Of a stretch of 12,751 bases of DNA, positions 1-6,769 are shown piece after piece. Below the pieces are notes generated by a model. The model was not told the origin of the DNA. It ran no database searches and saw nothing but the letters and a program-made list of their open reading frames with translations. This DNA is from a bacterium (GTDB taxonomy: Bacteria > Bacillota > Clostridia > Oscillospirales > CAG-272): contig SFZB01000028.1 in the NCBI GenBank assembly GCA_004558975.1, forward strand, positions 1 through 12,751, written 5' to 3'. Both the position numbers and the translations under genes were made by a program. Within the stretch, counting starts at the first letter, position 1. Each line of letters starts with the position of its first letter.

Positions 1-30
1 ATACGCGGCAAGACGGAACGAGTAATTTTG

Positions 31-81
31 CAAAAAGCACAAAAGATAAAAGCACACGAGGCGAAATGCCGCGCGTGCTTT
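31..81 (-). terminator. second (distal) minus-strand terminator
   Basis: On the minus strand, AAAGCAC pairs with GTGCTTT (75-81 with 49-55). The stem continues inward through G-T, C-G and G-C, one mismatch and a further GGC/GCC, closing on the loop ATTTC. The hairpin is followed on the minus strand by TTATCTTTT and then another run of five T. There is no T tract on the plus side, so it works leftwards. It lies about 20 nt beyond the terminator at 99-132 and probably acts as its backup. No gene is visible between the two. Confidence 0.6.
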
Positions 82-98
82 GGTATGGTATGTGTTTC

Positions 99-132
99 AG
101 AAAAGAAAGTGCCGCGGAAAACCGCGGCACTT
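99..132 (-). terminator. intrinsic terminator after 6S RNA
   Basis: A perfect 11-bp inverted repeat (AAGTGCCGCGG at 107-117, its complement at 122-132) has a 4-nt loop. On the minus strand it is followed by TCTTTTC. It sits directly after the 3' closing stem of the 6S RNA and would end both the 6S transcript and any read-through from the DUF1292 gene. Confidence 0.85.
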
Positions 133-139
133 CCTTGGA

Positions 140-342
140 AACCCGCCCTGCCGTGTAGAACCCGATTGACCCTGCTTTGGCAGGTGGGTGTCCTGTCACC
201 GCTTTTGTGCTCCCAGCATCCGCCGGCGCCGGTCAAAGACGGGCGGCGGCGGGAGGTCTGCATTCCCACACGGTGAGACCGGACTCCCTGAATAAATGTG
301 TCGGTCCAAATAAAGCGCTATCACGCACAGGGCAGGCAGGAA
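140..342 (-). ncRNA. ssrS: 6S RNA (RNA polymerase regulator)
   Basis: 6S RNA binds the housekeeping sigma-factor RNA polymerase holoenzyme as a promoter mimic in stationary phase. The minus-strand 3' half reads GACACCCACCTGCCAAAGCA followed by GGGTCAATCGGGTT, which aligns with the E. coli 6S stretch GACACAUUCACCUUGAACCA followed by AGGGUUCAAGGGUU. It includes the small stem-loop on the 3' side of the central bubble (here CCTGC/GCAGG at 171-184). A GC-rich apical rod (CTCCC/GGGAG, CCGCC/GGCGG between about 210 and 255) ends in a small loop. A closing stem pairs about 326-341 with 142-155. The result is a rod of about 200 nt with a central bubble, the 6S architecture, with a terminator directly behind it. 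The 5' end is inferred from the closing stem. Only a poor -10 (TATGAC, 349-354) precedes it, so the RNA may be processed from the DUF1292 transcript. Confidence 0.75.
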
Positions 343-384
343 ATATCAGTCATAGAGGTATCCGCGGAATCCGCTGTCTGCGAA

Positions 385-693
385 TCAGTCGCAGTCGACC
401 TCGCTGAAAAAGAGATCGTCAAAGAACTCTGCCACTTTATCAAGTGTTTCGTCGTCGTCAACGGTCACGAACGTCTTTTCGCCGTCCTCGTCCAACTGCT
501 GCAGAATGACGTAATCGCCCTCTTCCGCGTCGTCAAGTTCTTCGGCGGGTGCCAGCGCCACGTAGTGCGCCCCGTCAATGTCCGCCTCGGCGAGCAGCTG
601 GAACTCCATCTCGTTCCCTTCCTCGTCCACCAGCGTATAAATGTCTACGGTATCCTCGGTATCTTCCATATTGTTATTCGTCTCGTCGATCAT
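385..693 (-). CDS. DUF1292 family (YrzB-like) acidic protein
   Basis: A small, very acidic protein of 102 aa. The core IYTLVDEEGNEMEFQLLAEAD, then HYVALAP, then a stretch ending DYVILQQLDEDGE, is the typical DUF1292 layout: a short beta-rich domain with a variable Asp/Glu-rich C-terminus. The function of the family is not established. I chose the ATG at 693 because AAAGGAGA lies 7 nt upstream; an in-frame ATG at 711 would place this ribosome binding site inside the coding region. The gene has its own strong promoter 91 nt downstream of hemW, and 6S RNA follows about 40 nt behind its stop. In other Firmicutes DUF1292 genes lie near yrrK/yrzL and alaS; that neighbourhood is not seen here. Confidence 0.85.
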   Translation of the reverse strand: MIDETNNNMEDTEDTVDIYTLVDEEGNEMEFQLLAEADIDGAHYVALAPAEELDDAEEGDYVILQQLDEDGEKTFVTVDDDETLDKVAEFFDDLFFSEVDCD

Positions 694-731
694 CTTGTGA
701 TCTCCTTTCAAGCATTCATATTGCTGTCTTT

Positions 732-760
732 ATTGTACCACGGTGATGCCCCACCGTCAA
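732..760 (-). promoter_or_regulatory. sigma-70-type promoter of the DUF1292 gene with inverted repeat in the spacer
   Basis: On the minus strand the -35 is TTGACG (755-760), the spacer is exactly 17 bp and the -10 is TACAAT (732-737), close to consensus. Transcription would start about 725, giving a leader of about 30 nt before the ATG at 693. The spacer and the edge of the -35 hold a perfect inverted repeat, ACGGTG (740-745) and CACCGT (752-757), with a 6-bp centre. It could be an operator. No T tract follows, so it is not a terminator for hemW. Confidence 0.75.
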
Positions 761-784
761 GGGGAGCGGGAGAGGAAATTCCCG

Positions 785-1915
785 TCACGTATCGAGGATT
801 TCCGCAAGGAGTGCGAGGCTGACGTACATACCGCGTTCCGTGAGCGCCCAGCCGCGCCCGGTACGCGTGGCAAGCCCCTCGGCGACAAACGGTGCCATGC
901 GCGCGCCATAACGCTCGGTAAAAGTCACGCCGAACGTGCGGCGAAAATCTTCGTCGTCGATACCGTCCGCAAGGCGCAGGGCGAGCATAATATACTCTTC
1001 CTCTGTGTCGCCGTCCCCGCGCGGCTCCGCCGGGGGTCGGCGGGAAAAGTCATCCGCGAGGTAGGCGGCGAGGTCACGGCCGTGACCGTACCGTGCCCCC
1101 TCAAAATAGGAGTATGCCGCGACACCGACACCGATATACGGCGACATACGCCAATAGCGGAGGTTGTGGCGCGATTCATATCCCGGTTTCGCGTAATTGG
1201 AAATCTCGTAGTGCCGATACCCCGCCGACGCAAGTTCACGCGTCACGAGGTCATACAAATCCGCGTTCTCGTCGTCACCCGGGAGCGCAAGCGTCGCCCG
1301 GCGGTCGTAAAACGGCGTTCCCTCCTCGACCTGTAAGGAATAAGCGCTGATATGCTCGGGGGAGAGAGCCACGGCGCGCCGGAGCGTCTCCGCGAGCGAC
1401 GCAGCTGTCTGTCCCGGAATCCCGTACATGAGATCCAGCCCGATATTTGCAAACCCGGCACGGCGCGCCGCCCGGTAAAACGCCTCCGCCTCGTCGGCGG
1501 TGTGGAGCCTGCCGAGGGCGCGGAGCTCCGTATCGGAAAAGCTCTGCACGCCGATACTCAGCCGATTCACCCCGGCGGCGCGCCAGCGCGCGAGTTTCTC
1601 CCCGTCCGCCGTCGCTGGATTGACCTCCGACGTAATTTCGGCATCGGGCGCGAGGTCAAAACAGGTGCGGAGCGCGTCAAAAACGCGCTCCGTTTCTTCT
1701 GCCGCGAGGAGCGAGGGCGTCCCGCCGCCGATAAAGACGGTGTTCACCGTATAAGGTGCAAGCGGGGCACTGTACGACCGCAGTTCCCGCACGAGGGCGT
1801 CCACATAGCGCGAGCGCGTCGCGGCATCGATCCCCGTGAAGGAGCAAAAATCGCAATAGAGACACTTCCGACGGCAGAACGGGATATGGATATAAATACC
1901 GATGTCAGGTTTCAT
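785..1915 (-). CDS. hemW: HemW, radical SAM heme chaperone (HemN-like)
   Basis: A 376-aa radical SAM protein of the coproporphyrinogen III oxidase-like family. The 4Fe-4S/SAM motif C14-x3-C18-x2-C21 lies in IPFCRRKCLYCDF. GGGTPS (63-68), NRLSIGVQSF (about 117-126), DLMYGIPGQT, a segment ending EEGTPF, YEISNYA and NLRYW follow in the family order. The C-terminal part fits the winged-helix HemW domain. The cysteine pattern lacks the extra CxC cysteine of true HemN, and the length (about 375-380 aa) fits HemW, so heme trafficking is a better call than coproporphyrinogen oxidation. The ATG lies within the end of lepA: ATGAAACCTGA holds both the hemW start and the lepA stop, an 11-nt overlap that suggests translational coupling, since the ribosome binding site is weak. 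lepA-hemW is a common Firmicutes order. Confidence 0.92.
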   Translation of the reverse strand: MKPDIGIYIHIPFCRRKCLYCDFCSFTGIDAATRSRYVDALVRELRSYSAPLAPYTVNTVFIGGGTPSLLAAEETERVFDALRTCFDLAPDAEITSEVNPATADGEKLARWRAAGVNRLSIGVQSFSDTELRALGRLHTADEAEAFYRAARRAGFANIGLDLMYGIPGQTAASLAETLRRAVALSPEHISAYSLQVEEGTPFYDRRATLALPGDDENADLYDLVTRELASAGYRHYEISNYAKPGYESRHNLRYWRMSPYIGVGVAAYSYFEGARYGHGRDLAAYLADDFSRRPPAEPRGDGDTEEEYIMLALRLADGIDDEDFRRTFGVTFTERYGARMAPFVAEGLATRTGRGWALTERGMYVSLALLAEILDT

Positions 1916-3719
1916 CGTCCAGTTTCAGCACTGCCATGAACGCCTCGGGCGACACCTCGACGCTCCCGAGTTTCCGCATCTTCTTCTTGCCCTCTTTCTG
2001 CTTCTCGAGCAGTTTCTTCTTACGGGTGATGTCACCCCCGTAGCACTTGGCAAGGACGTCCTTCCGCATGGCTTTCACCGTCTCGCGGGCGATGACCTTG
2101 GAGCCGATCGCCGCCTGAATCGGGATCTCGAACAACTGGCGCGGGATATTCTCTTTCAGACGTTCCGCAATCTTGCGGGCGCGGGCGTAAGCCTTTTCCT
2201 CGTGGACGATAAAGGAAAGCGCGTCCACGGGGTCGCCGTTCAGAAGAAAATCGAGTTTGACAAGTTTCGACGGTTCGTACCCGTCCAGCACGTAGTCGAG
2301 CGAGGCGTAGCCCTTGCTCCGGCTCTTGAGGACGTCGAAAAAGTCGTAGATAATCTCGTTCAGCGGCAGGCGGTAATGCAGTTCAACACGCGTCGTGTCG
2401 ATATACTTCATGTCGATGAACACGCCGCGGCGATCCTGGCACAAATCCATGAGCCCACCGACAAATTCGGTCGGGGTAATAATGCTCGCCTTCACCATCG
2501 GCTCATACGCCGTCTCGATCTCGTCGGCGCCGGGATAACTCGACGGGTTATCGCACATACGCACTTCCCCGTTCCGCAGTTTCAGCCGATAGATAACGCT
2601 CGGCGCCGTCGTGATGAGATCCAGATTGAACTCGCGTTCCAGCCGCTCCTCGATCACGTCCATATGCAGAAGTCCGAGGAAGCCGCAGCGGAACCCGAAG
2701 CCGAGCGCCACGGACGTCTCCGGCTCGAACACAAGGCTCGCGTCGTTCAGCTGCAGTTTATCGAGTGCGTCCCGCAGGTCGCCGTACCGTGCGCCGTCCG
2801 CCGGGTAGATACCGGCGTAGACCATGGGGTGCACCTCACAGAACCCGGGGAGGGGCGTCTCACATCCGCCCTCCGCCGCGGTGACGGTATCACCGACGCG
2901 CGTATCGCCGACCGTCTTGATAGACGCGGTAAAATATCCGACCTCGCCCGCCGACAAACCGTCGCGCTTCGTAAGCCCGAAAGGCGACATGGTACCGACC
3001 TCCGCGACCTCGTACACCGCCCCCGTGGACATCAGACGGATCTGATCGCCCGGGCGGATACTGCCGTCGAAAAGGCGGATATTGACGACGACGCCGAGGT
3101 AGGCGTCATAGTAAGAGTCGAAAATCAGTGCTTTGAGCGGTGCCTCCTCGTCCCCGCGCGGCGCGGGAATATCGGTCACGATCCGCTCGAGGACGTCCCC
3201 GACGTTGAGCCCCGTCTTTGCCGACACGGCGGGACACCCCTCGGCGGGGATCCCGATGATGTCCTCAATCTCACTCCGGCAACGCTCCACGTCCGCGGAG
3301 GCAAGGTCGATTTTATTGATGACAGGCAGTATTTCCAAATTCGCGTCAATCGCCAGATAGGCGTTCGCGAGCGTCTGCGCCTCGACCCCCTGCGTGGCGT
3401 CCACGATCAGGATCGCGCCCTCGCAGGCGTTCAGCGACCGGGAGACCTCGTAGCCGAAGTCGACGTGACCGGGCGTGTCAATGAGGTTGAAGATATACTC
3501 CTCCCCGTTCTTCGCCCGATAAGAGAGACGCACGGCACGCGCCTTGATTGTGATACCGCGCTCTCTTTCGAGATCCATGTTATCGAGGAGTTGTTCCTCC
3601 ATATCGCGCTTTTCCACGGTACTGGTCTGCTCGAGGATCCGATCCGCGAGGGTGGATTTGCCGTGGTCAATGTGCGCGATGATCGAGAAGTTTCGGATAT
3701 GAGACTGCTTATACGACAA
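1905..3719 (-). CDS. lepA: translation elongation factor 4 (LepA), ribosome-binding GTPase
   Basis: A full-length 604-aa LepA/EF4, a cytoplasmic translational GTPase that acts on elongating or assembling ribosomes. G1 is AHIDHGKS (15-22), the switch region is RGITIKA (54-60), G3 is DTPGH (81-85), G4 is NKID (135-138) and G5 is SAKTG (166-170). LepA-specific C-terminal features are present: SRSKGYASLDY and the ending GSVEVSPEAFMAVLKLD. The start is a TTG at 3719; AAAGGA lies 10 nt upstream, and the N-terminus (SHIRNFSIIAHIDHGKS) matches the usual short leader before the P-loop. The pgm stop is 24 nt upstream and hemW overlaps the 3' end, so the gene is inside an operon. A long plus-strand open frame opposite is a codon-bias shadow. 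Confidence 0.97.
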   Translation of the reverse strand: MSYKQSHIRNFSIIAHIDHGKSTLADRILEQTSTVEKRDMEEQLLDNMDLERERGITIKARAVRLSYRAKNGEEYIFNLIDTPGHVDFGYEVSRSLNACEGAILIVDATQGVEAQTLANAYLAIDANLEILPVINKIDLASADVERCRSEIEDIIGIPAEGCPAVSAKTGLNVGDVLERIVTDIPAPRGDEEAPLKALIFDSYYDAYLGVVVNIRLFDGSIRPGDQIRLMSTGAVYEVAEVGTMSPFGLTKRDGLSAGEVGYFTASIKTVGDTRVGDTVTAAEGGCETPLPGFCEVHPMVYAGIYPADGARYGDLRDALDKLQLNDASLVFEPETSVALGFGFRCGFLGLLHMDVIEERLEREFNLDLITTAPSVIYRLKLRNGEVRMCDNPSSYPGADEIETAYEPMVKASIITPTEFVGGLMDLCQDRRGVFIDMKYIDTTRVELHYRLPLNEIIYDFFDVLKSRSKGYASLDYVLDGYEPSKLVKLDFLLNGDPVDALSFIVHEEKAYARARKIAERLKENIPRQLFEIPIQAAIGSKVIARETVKAMRKDVLAKCYGGDITRKKKLLEKQKEGKKKMRKLGSVEVSPEAFMAVLKLDDET

Positions 3720-3743
3720 GTTGCTTGATTCCTTTCCGTGCTT

Positions 3744-5474
3744 TTAGACCTCTGCGAAGTGCTGTGCGTCCTCCATATAAGCCTTGAGTTTCGGCTCAGC
3801 CGCCGCCGCGTTCTCGGCGTGGGTCAGGAAATAGATCTTAATTTTCGGCTCGGTGCCGGACGGGCGGACAATGACCTTATCGCCGTCGTCGAGGATATAC
3901 ACCAGAACGTCGGAGGCAGGCAGCCCGCTGTCCGTCTTCTCGCCGGTGGCGAGGTCGGTATAAGTGCGCGCGGCGAAGTCACCGACGCGGGCGACTTTAT
4001 GCCCGCCGATCGTCTTCGGAGGATTCTCGCGGAGGGTCGACATGACGCGTTTACGGCGCTCGATGCCGTCGAGCCCCTCCATATAGATGTCCGTCATGCC
4101 CTCACGGTAGTAGCCGTAGGTCTTATAGAGTTCTTCCAGTGCGTCGCAGAGCGTCAGCCCCTGCTTGCTGTAAAAGGCGGTCATCTCGCAGATCATCAGC
4201 GCGGCACCGACCGCGTCTTTATCGCGGGCATAGGAGCCGGTGAGATAGCCGTAGGACTCCTCGAAGCCGAGGAGGAACCGTCCGGGTTTCCCTGCCCGTT
4301 CATAGTTCTTGATGACCTCGCCGATAAACTTGAAGCCGGTCAGAACGTCATAGAGTTTCACGCCCTGCACTTCCGCGATACGGTATGCCATATCGGTGGA
4401 AACAATGCTCTTGACGGCGTAGTCATCTTTCGTCAGCGTGCCGTTTGCACGACGCGCCCGGATGATATAGTCGAGCAGGAGCGCGCCCATCTGGTTGCCC
4501 GTAATGGTGCGGAACGTGCCCTCTTTGGTACGTGCCATAACGCCGATACGGTCGGAGTCGGGGTCGGTCGCGACGACAAGATCGGAGCCGACGCGGTCGG
4601 CAATCGCGATTCCGAGTGCGAACACGTCCGGGTACTCCGGATTCGGTTTCTTGACCGTCGGGAAGTTCCCGTCCAGCACCATCTGCTCGGGCACGGTATA
4701 AATGTGCTTCAGCCCGAGGCGGTGGAGAATCTCCGGCACCAGACGATAGCCGGCACCGTGCAGAGGCGTGTAGACGATTTTCAACGTATCGGCAATCGCC
4801 GCGACCCCGTCCGGGTCAATGGCGGTCGCAAGTACGGCGGCAAGATACTTTTCATCAAAGTCTTCCCCGAGCATATGCACGATCCCCGCGGCGACGGCGG
4901 CATCGAGCGGCATACGCTTCGCCCCGGTCAGGACATCGATCTTCTCTCTCGCCTCGGAGACAGCCTTCGCCTGTTCGGGCGAAATCTGGGCGCCGTCTTC
5001 CCAGTAGGCTTTATAGCCGTTGTACTCTTTCGGGTTGTGCGATGCCGTGATATTGATACCGGCGATGCAACCGAGTTCCCGCACGGCGAACGAGAGTTCC
5101 GGCGTCGGACGGATACCATCAAAGAGATAGGCGGGAATCCCGTTCCCTGCCAGCACCTCCGCCGCGGTAGCGGAGAACAGAGCGGAATTGTTACGGGAGT
5201 CATACGCGATCGCGACCCCGCGGGCGTCCGCCCCCTGGCTCTTAATCAGCTCGGCAATTGCCTGCGTCGTCTGCGCGACGGTAAAGACGTTCATGCACCC
5301 GGGACCCATATTCATCGTGGAACGCAGACCCGCTGTGCCGAAGTCCATTTTCATGCCGAAACGAAGTTTCAGAATATCCTCTTTGTCGCGGATCTCTGTC
5401 ATTTCCGCCATCTGTGTTTCGTCCAAAAGACCGGACGAAAGCCATCTGTCATACTCGGTGCGGTAAGAAGCCAT
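3744..5474 (-). CDS. pgcA: alpha-phosphoglucomutase / phosphomannomutase (PgcA-like)
   Basis: A 576-aa enzyme of the alpha-D-phosphohexomutase superfamily, interconverting glucose-1-phosphate and glucose-6-phosphate (and possibly the mannose phosphates) for glycogen, cell-wall and exopolysaccharide precursors. The phosphoserine loop is TASHNP with Ser145. The metal-binding loop is DPDSDR (304-309), the sugar-binding loop GFEESYG (403-409) and the phosphate-binding loop RPSGTEPKIK (537-546), so all four active-site loops are intact. Length and the N-terminal RFGMKMDFGTAGLR match the PgcA/YhxB group rather than GlmM. The start at 5474 has GGAGG 9 nt upstream. The TSCPD gene ends 41 nt upstream and lepA begins 24 nt downstream on the same strand. 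PgcA versus a bifunctional PMM/PGM cannot be decided from sequence alone. Confidence 0.93.
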   Translation of the reverse strand: MASYRTEYDRWLSSGLLDETQMAEMTEIRDKEDILKLRFGMKMDFGTAGLRSTMNMGPGCMNVFTVAQTTQAIAELIKSQGADARGVAIAYDSRNNSALFSATAAEVLAGNGIPAYLFDGIRPTPELSFAVRELGCIAGINITASHNPKEYNGYKAYWEDGAQISPEQAKAVSEAREKIDVLTGAKRMPLDAAVAAGIVHMLGEDFDEKYLAAVLATAIDPDGVAAIADTLKIVYTPLHGAGYRLVPEILHRLGLKHIYTVPEQMVLDGNFPTVKKPNPEYPDVFALGIAIADRVGSDLVVATDPDSDRIGVMARTKEGTFRTITGNQMGALLLDYIIRARRANGTLTKDDYAVKSIVSTDMAYRIAEVQGVKLYDVLTGFKFIGEVIKNYERAGKPGRFLLGFEESYGYLTGSYARDKDAVGAALMICEMTAFYSKQGLTLCDALEELYKTYGYYREGMTDIYMEGLDGIERRKRVMSTLRENPPKTIGGHKVARVGDFAARTYTDLATGEKTDSGLPASDVLVYILDDGDKVIVRPSGTEPKIKIYFLTHAENAAAAEPKLKAYMEDAQHFAEV

Positions 5475-5515
5475 TCTCTCTATCCTCCATTACTTGTACA
5501 AAATTTACTCTTGAA

Positions 5516-5779
5516 TCAGACCGCGACGGTCTGCAGTGCCTCGGTCAGCGCATGTGCGAGCTGATCGGGGCAGGACGTCGGACGAAGCCCGCAGCGAATC
5601 CCGCTGAGACGCCGGATTGCTTCTTCGGCAGTCATGCCGACGATCAGCGCCGAGACCCCCTGCGTATTTCCGCTGCATCCGCCCTCAAACTGAACGGAGT
5701 GAACCACGTTATCGTCCGTCAGCTCCACCGTGATCTTTCTCGAGCAGACACCTGTCGGTTTATATGTGAATGTTTTCAT
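5516..5779 (-). CDS. small TSCPD-domain protein (TIGR03905-like)
   Basis: An 87-aa protein built almost wholly of one TSCPD domain. It starts with KPTGVCSRKI, has a central GGCSGNTQGVSAL (about 33-45), and ends with LSGIRCG followed by TSCPDQLAHAL (68 onwards). Four cysteines (12, 35, 63, 70) could bind a metal. The same domain occurs at the C-terminus of NrdJ-type ribonucleotide reductases, but as a stand-alone protein its role is unknown. Three ATG codons are in tandem at 5785, 5782 and 5779. AAGGAGGA (5786-5793) directly abuts the first, so the third, 7 nt from GGAGG, is the best-spaced start; using the first would add two Met. The upstream gene ends only a few nt before this ribosome binding site, so the two are cotranscribed. 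Confidence 0.88.
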   Translation of the reverse strand: MKTFTYKPTGVCSRKITVELTDDNVVHSVQFEGGCSGNTQGVSALIVGMTAEEAIRRLSGIRCGLRPTSCPDQLAHALTEALQTVAV

Positions 5780-5791
5780 CATCATTCCTCC

Positions 5792-6691
5792 TTATTGTTC
5801 TGTATAATACCCGTCTACCCGGAAATCCGGGGCGAACAGGCAAAGGTAAACCAGATAAGCGGTCATATCTCCGCCGTGGAGCGTCAGTTCCGCACGACCG
5901 TCGAGATACACCCGCGTCACCGCCGTACCGAAGCAGGCGGCGGCACCGATGAGAGCGGCAAGCGCCGACGCCGCGAGTTCGGCAAACGAAAGGGAAAGCG
6001 ACGCCTCCCCCGCCAAGCCGCCGCGCGGCACAAGCCCGAAGAGCGCGAAGCGAACCGGGGCGTCCTCGCCGTCAAGAAAGCCGCAGACGGAGGCAATCGT
6101 CAGACGATGCGCGTGCGCCATGGCAAGAACGGAATCGGCGCGGCGCCCGTCAGATGCCGTCAGGGGCAGAATGCAGTAGTCCGCCTCGCCGAGCGTCACC
6201 GCCTCGCACGCCTCCTCCATATCGCCAACAAACAGCGACGTCGGGGCGTCGAGCTCCGAAGAAAAGCGATCGAATGCTTCATCGGAAAGCGGGTTCCGAA
6301 GGTAGGCACATCTGCCGGGAAGGCGGTGACAAGCAAGGAGCGTGTCGGCGTCGGGCGCCGTGCCGCGGGCGGTGAGGTGGGCAACGAGTGCCCCGGCAAG
6401 CGATGCGCGATCGAGGGACGACAGCGACGCAAGTGCGGCGGTCAGGACGGGGCGGTACGTGGGCGATGCATCATGCGGCATGCGGTATTCGGCAAGCGGC
6501 AGAAGCGGCGCATCCGCGGTCAGCGCACGCAACGCGTCCGCGGTCGGCACACCCGACACGGCATCCGCTAAAATCGCCGCAAGGTCGGATAGGGGCGAAC
6601 GGCGCATTTCAAGGAGTTCTCCCGCCTCCGCTTCCCCCTGACGGAGCATATCGGCGATGATTGCGCGTGCCTGCGCTTCGGTGTATGCCAT
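5792..6691 (-). CDS. prephenate-dehydratase-fold-like protein of unknown function
   Basis: A 299-aa, Ala- and Leu-rich protein with no signal peptide. Residues 1-115 are probably helical and not recognised. Residues about 128-220 resemble the lobe of prephenate dehydratase that carries its signature: AYLRNPLSDEAFDRF, then EACEAVTLGEADYCILPL, then a helix and LTIASVCGF, ending VRFALFGL. In true PDT the segments are like F.AV..G.ADYGVLPIENS and TRF; here the catalytic TRF is VRF and the ENS is TAS, so dehydratase activity looks unlikely. It may be a ligand-binding or regulatory derivative. The start at 6691 has GGAGGG 5 nt upstream, better than an in-frame ATG at 6718. It is the first gene of the likely operon, with a promoter just upstream. 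The assignment rests on motif resemblance only. Confidence 0.7.
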   Translation of the reverse strand: MAYTEAQARAIIADMLRQGEAEAGELLEMRRSPLSDLAAILADAVSGVPTADALRALTADAPLLPLAEYRMPHDASPTYRPVLTAALASLSSLDRASLAGALVAHLTARGTAPDADTLLACHRLPGRCAYLRNPLSDEAFDRFSSELDAPTSLFVGDMEEACEAVTLGEADYCILPLTASDGRRADSVLAMAHAHRLTIASVCGFLDGEDAPVRFALFGLVPRGGLAGEASLSLSFAELAASALAALIGAAACFGTAVTRVYLDGRAELTLHGGDMTAYLVYLCLFAPDFRVDGYYTEQ

Positions 6692-6722
6692 ATCCGCCCT
6701 CCGTTCTCTCAAAAGCAAGTCT

Positions 6723-6752
6723 ATTATATACTATTTCGCACGCGACGCGCAA
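6723..6752 (-). promoter_or_regulatory. promoter of the five-gene pgcA-lepA-hemW operon
   Basis: On the minus strand, TATAAT (6723-6728, within TATATAAT) is a perfect -10. TTGCGC (6747-6752), 18 bp upstream, matches three of six -35 positions. Transcription would begin about 6716, about 25 nt before the start codon at 6691 and just ahead of the GGAGGG. No terminator with a T tract lies between the araC-type gene's stop (6770) and this promoter, so some read-through from the regulator gene is possible. Confidence 0.6.
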
Positions 6753-6769
6753 GATGGAGCACAATTTTT

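Noticed and set aside
131..342. SRP RNA, RNase P RNA or tmRNA as an alternative for the structured RNA
   Set aside because: No GGTCAGGTCCGGAAGGAAGC-type SRP loop, no RNase P core (GAGGAAAGTCCGGGC) and no tRNA-like end; the 3' half fits 6S.
740..757. Terminator for hemW
   Set aside because: The 6-bp stem lacks a T tract on the minus strand and lies inside a good promoter.
28..822. Plus-strand open frames in the first 800 bases
   Set aside because: They overlay 6S RNA, terminators and the DUF1292 gene on the other strand, and their translations look like random low-homology peptides.
1902..5564. Two plus-strand open frames of about 608 codons each opposite lepA and pgcA
   Set aside because: They mirror well-recognised minus-strand genes with intact motifs; their translations show no domain and are typical antisense shadows in GC-rich DNA.
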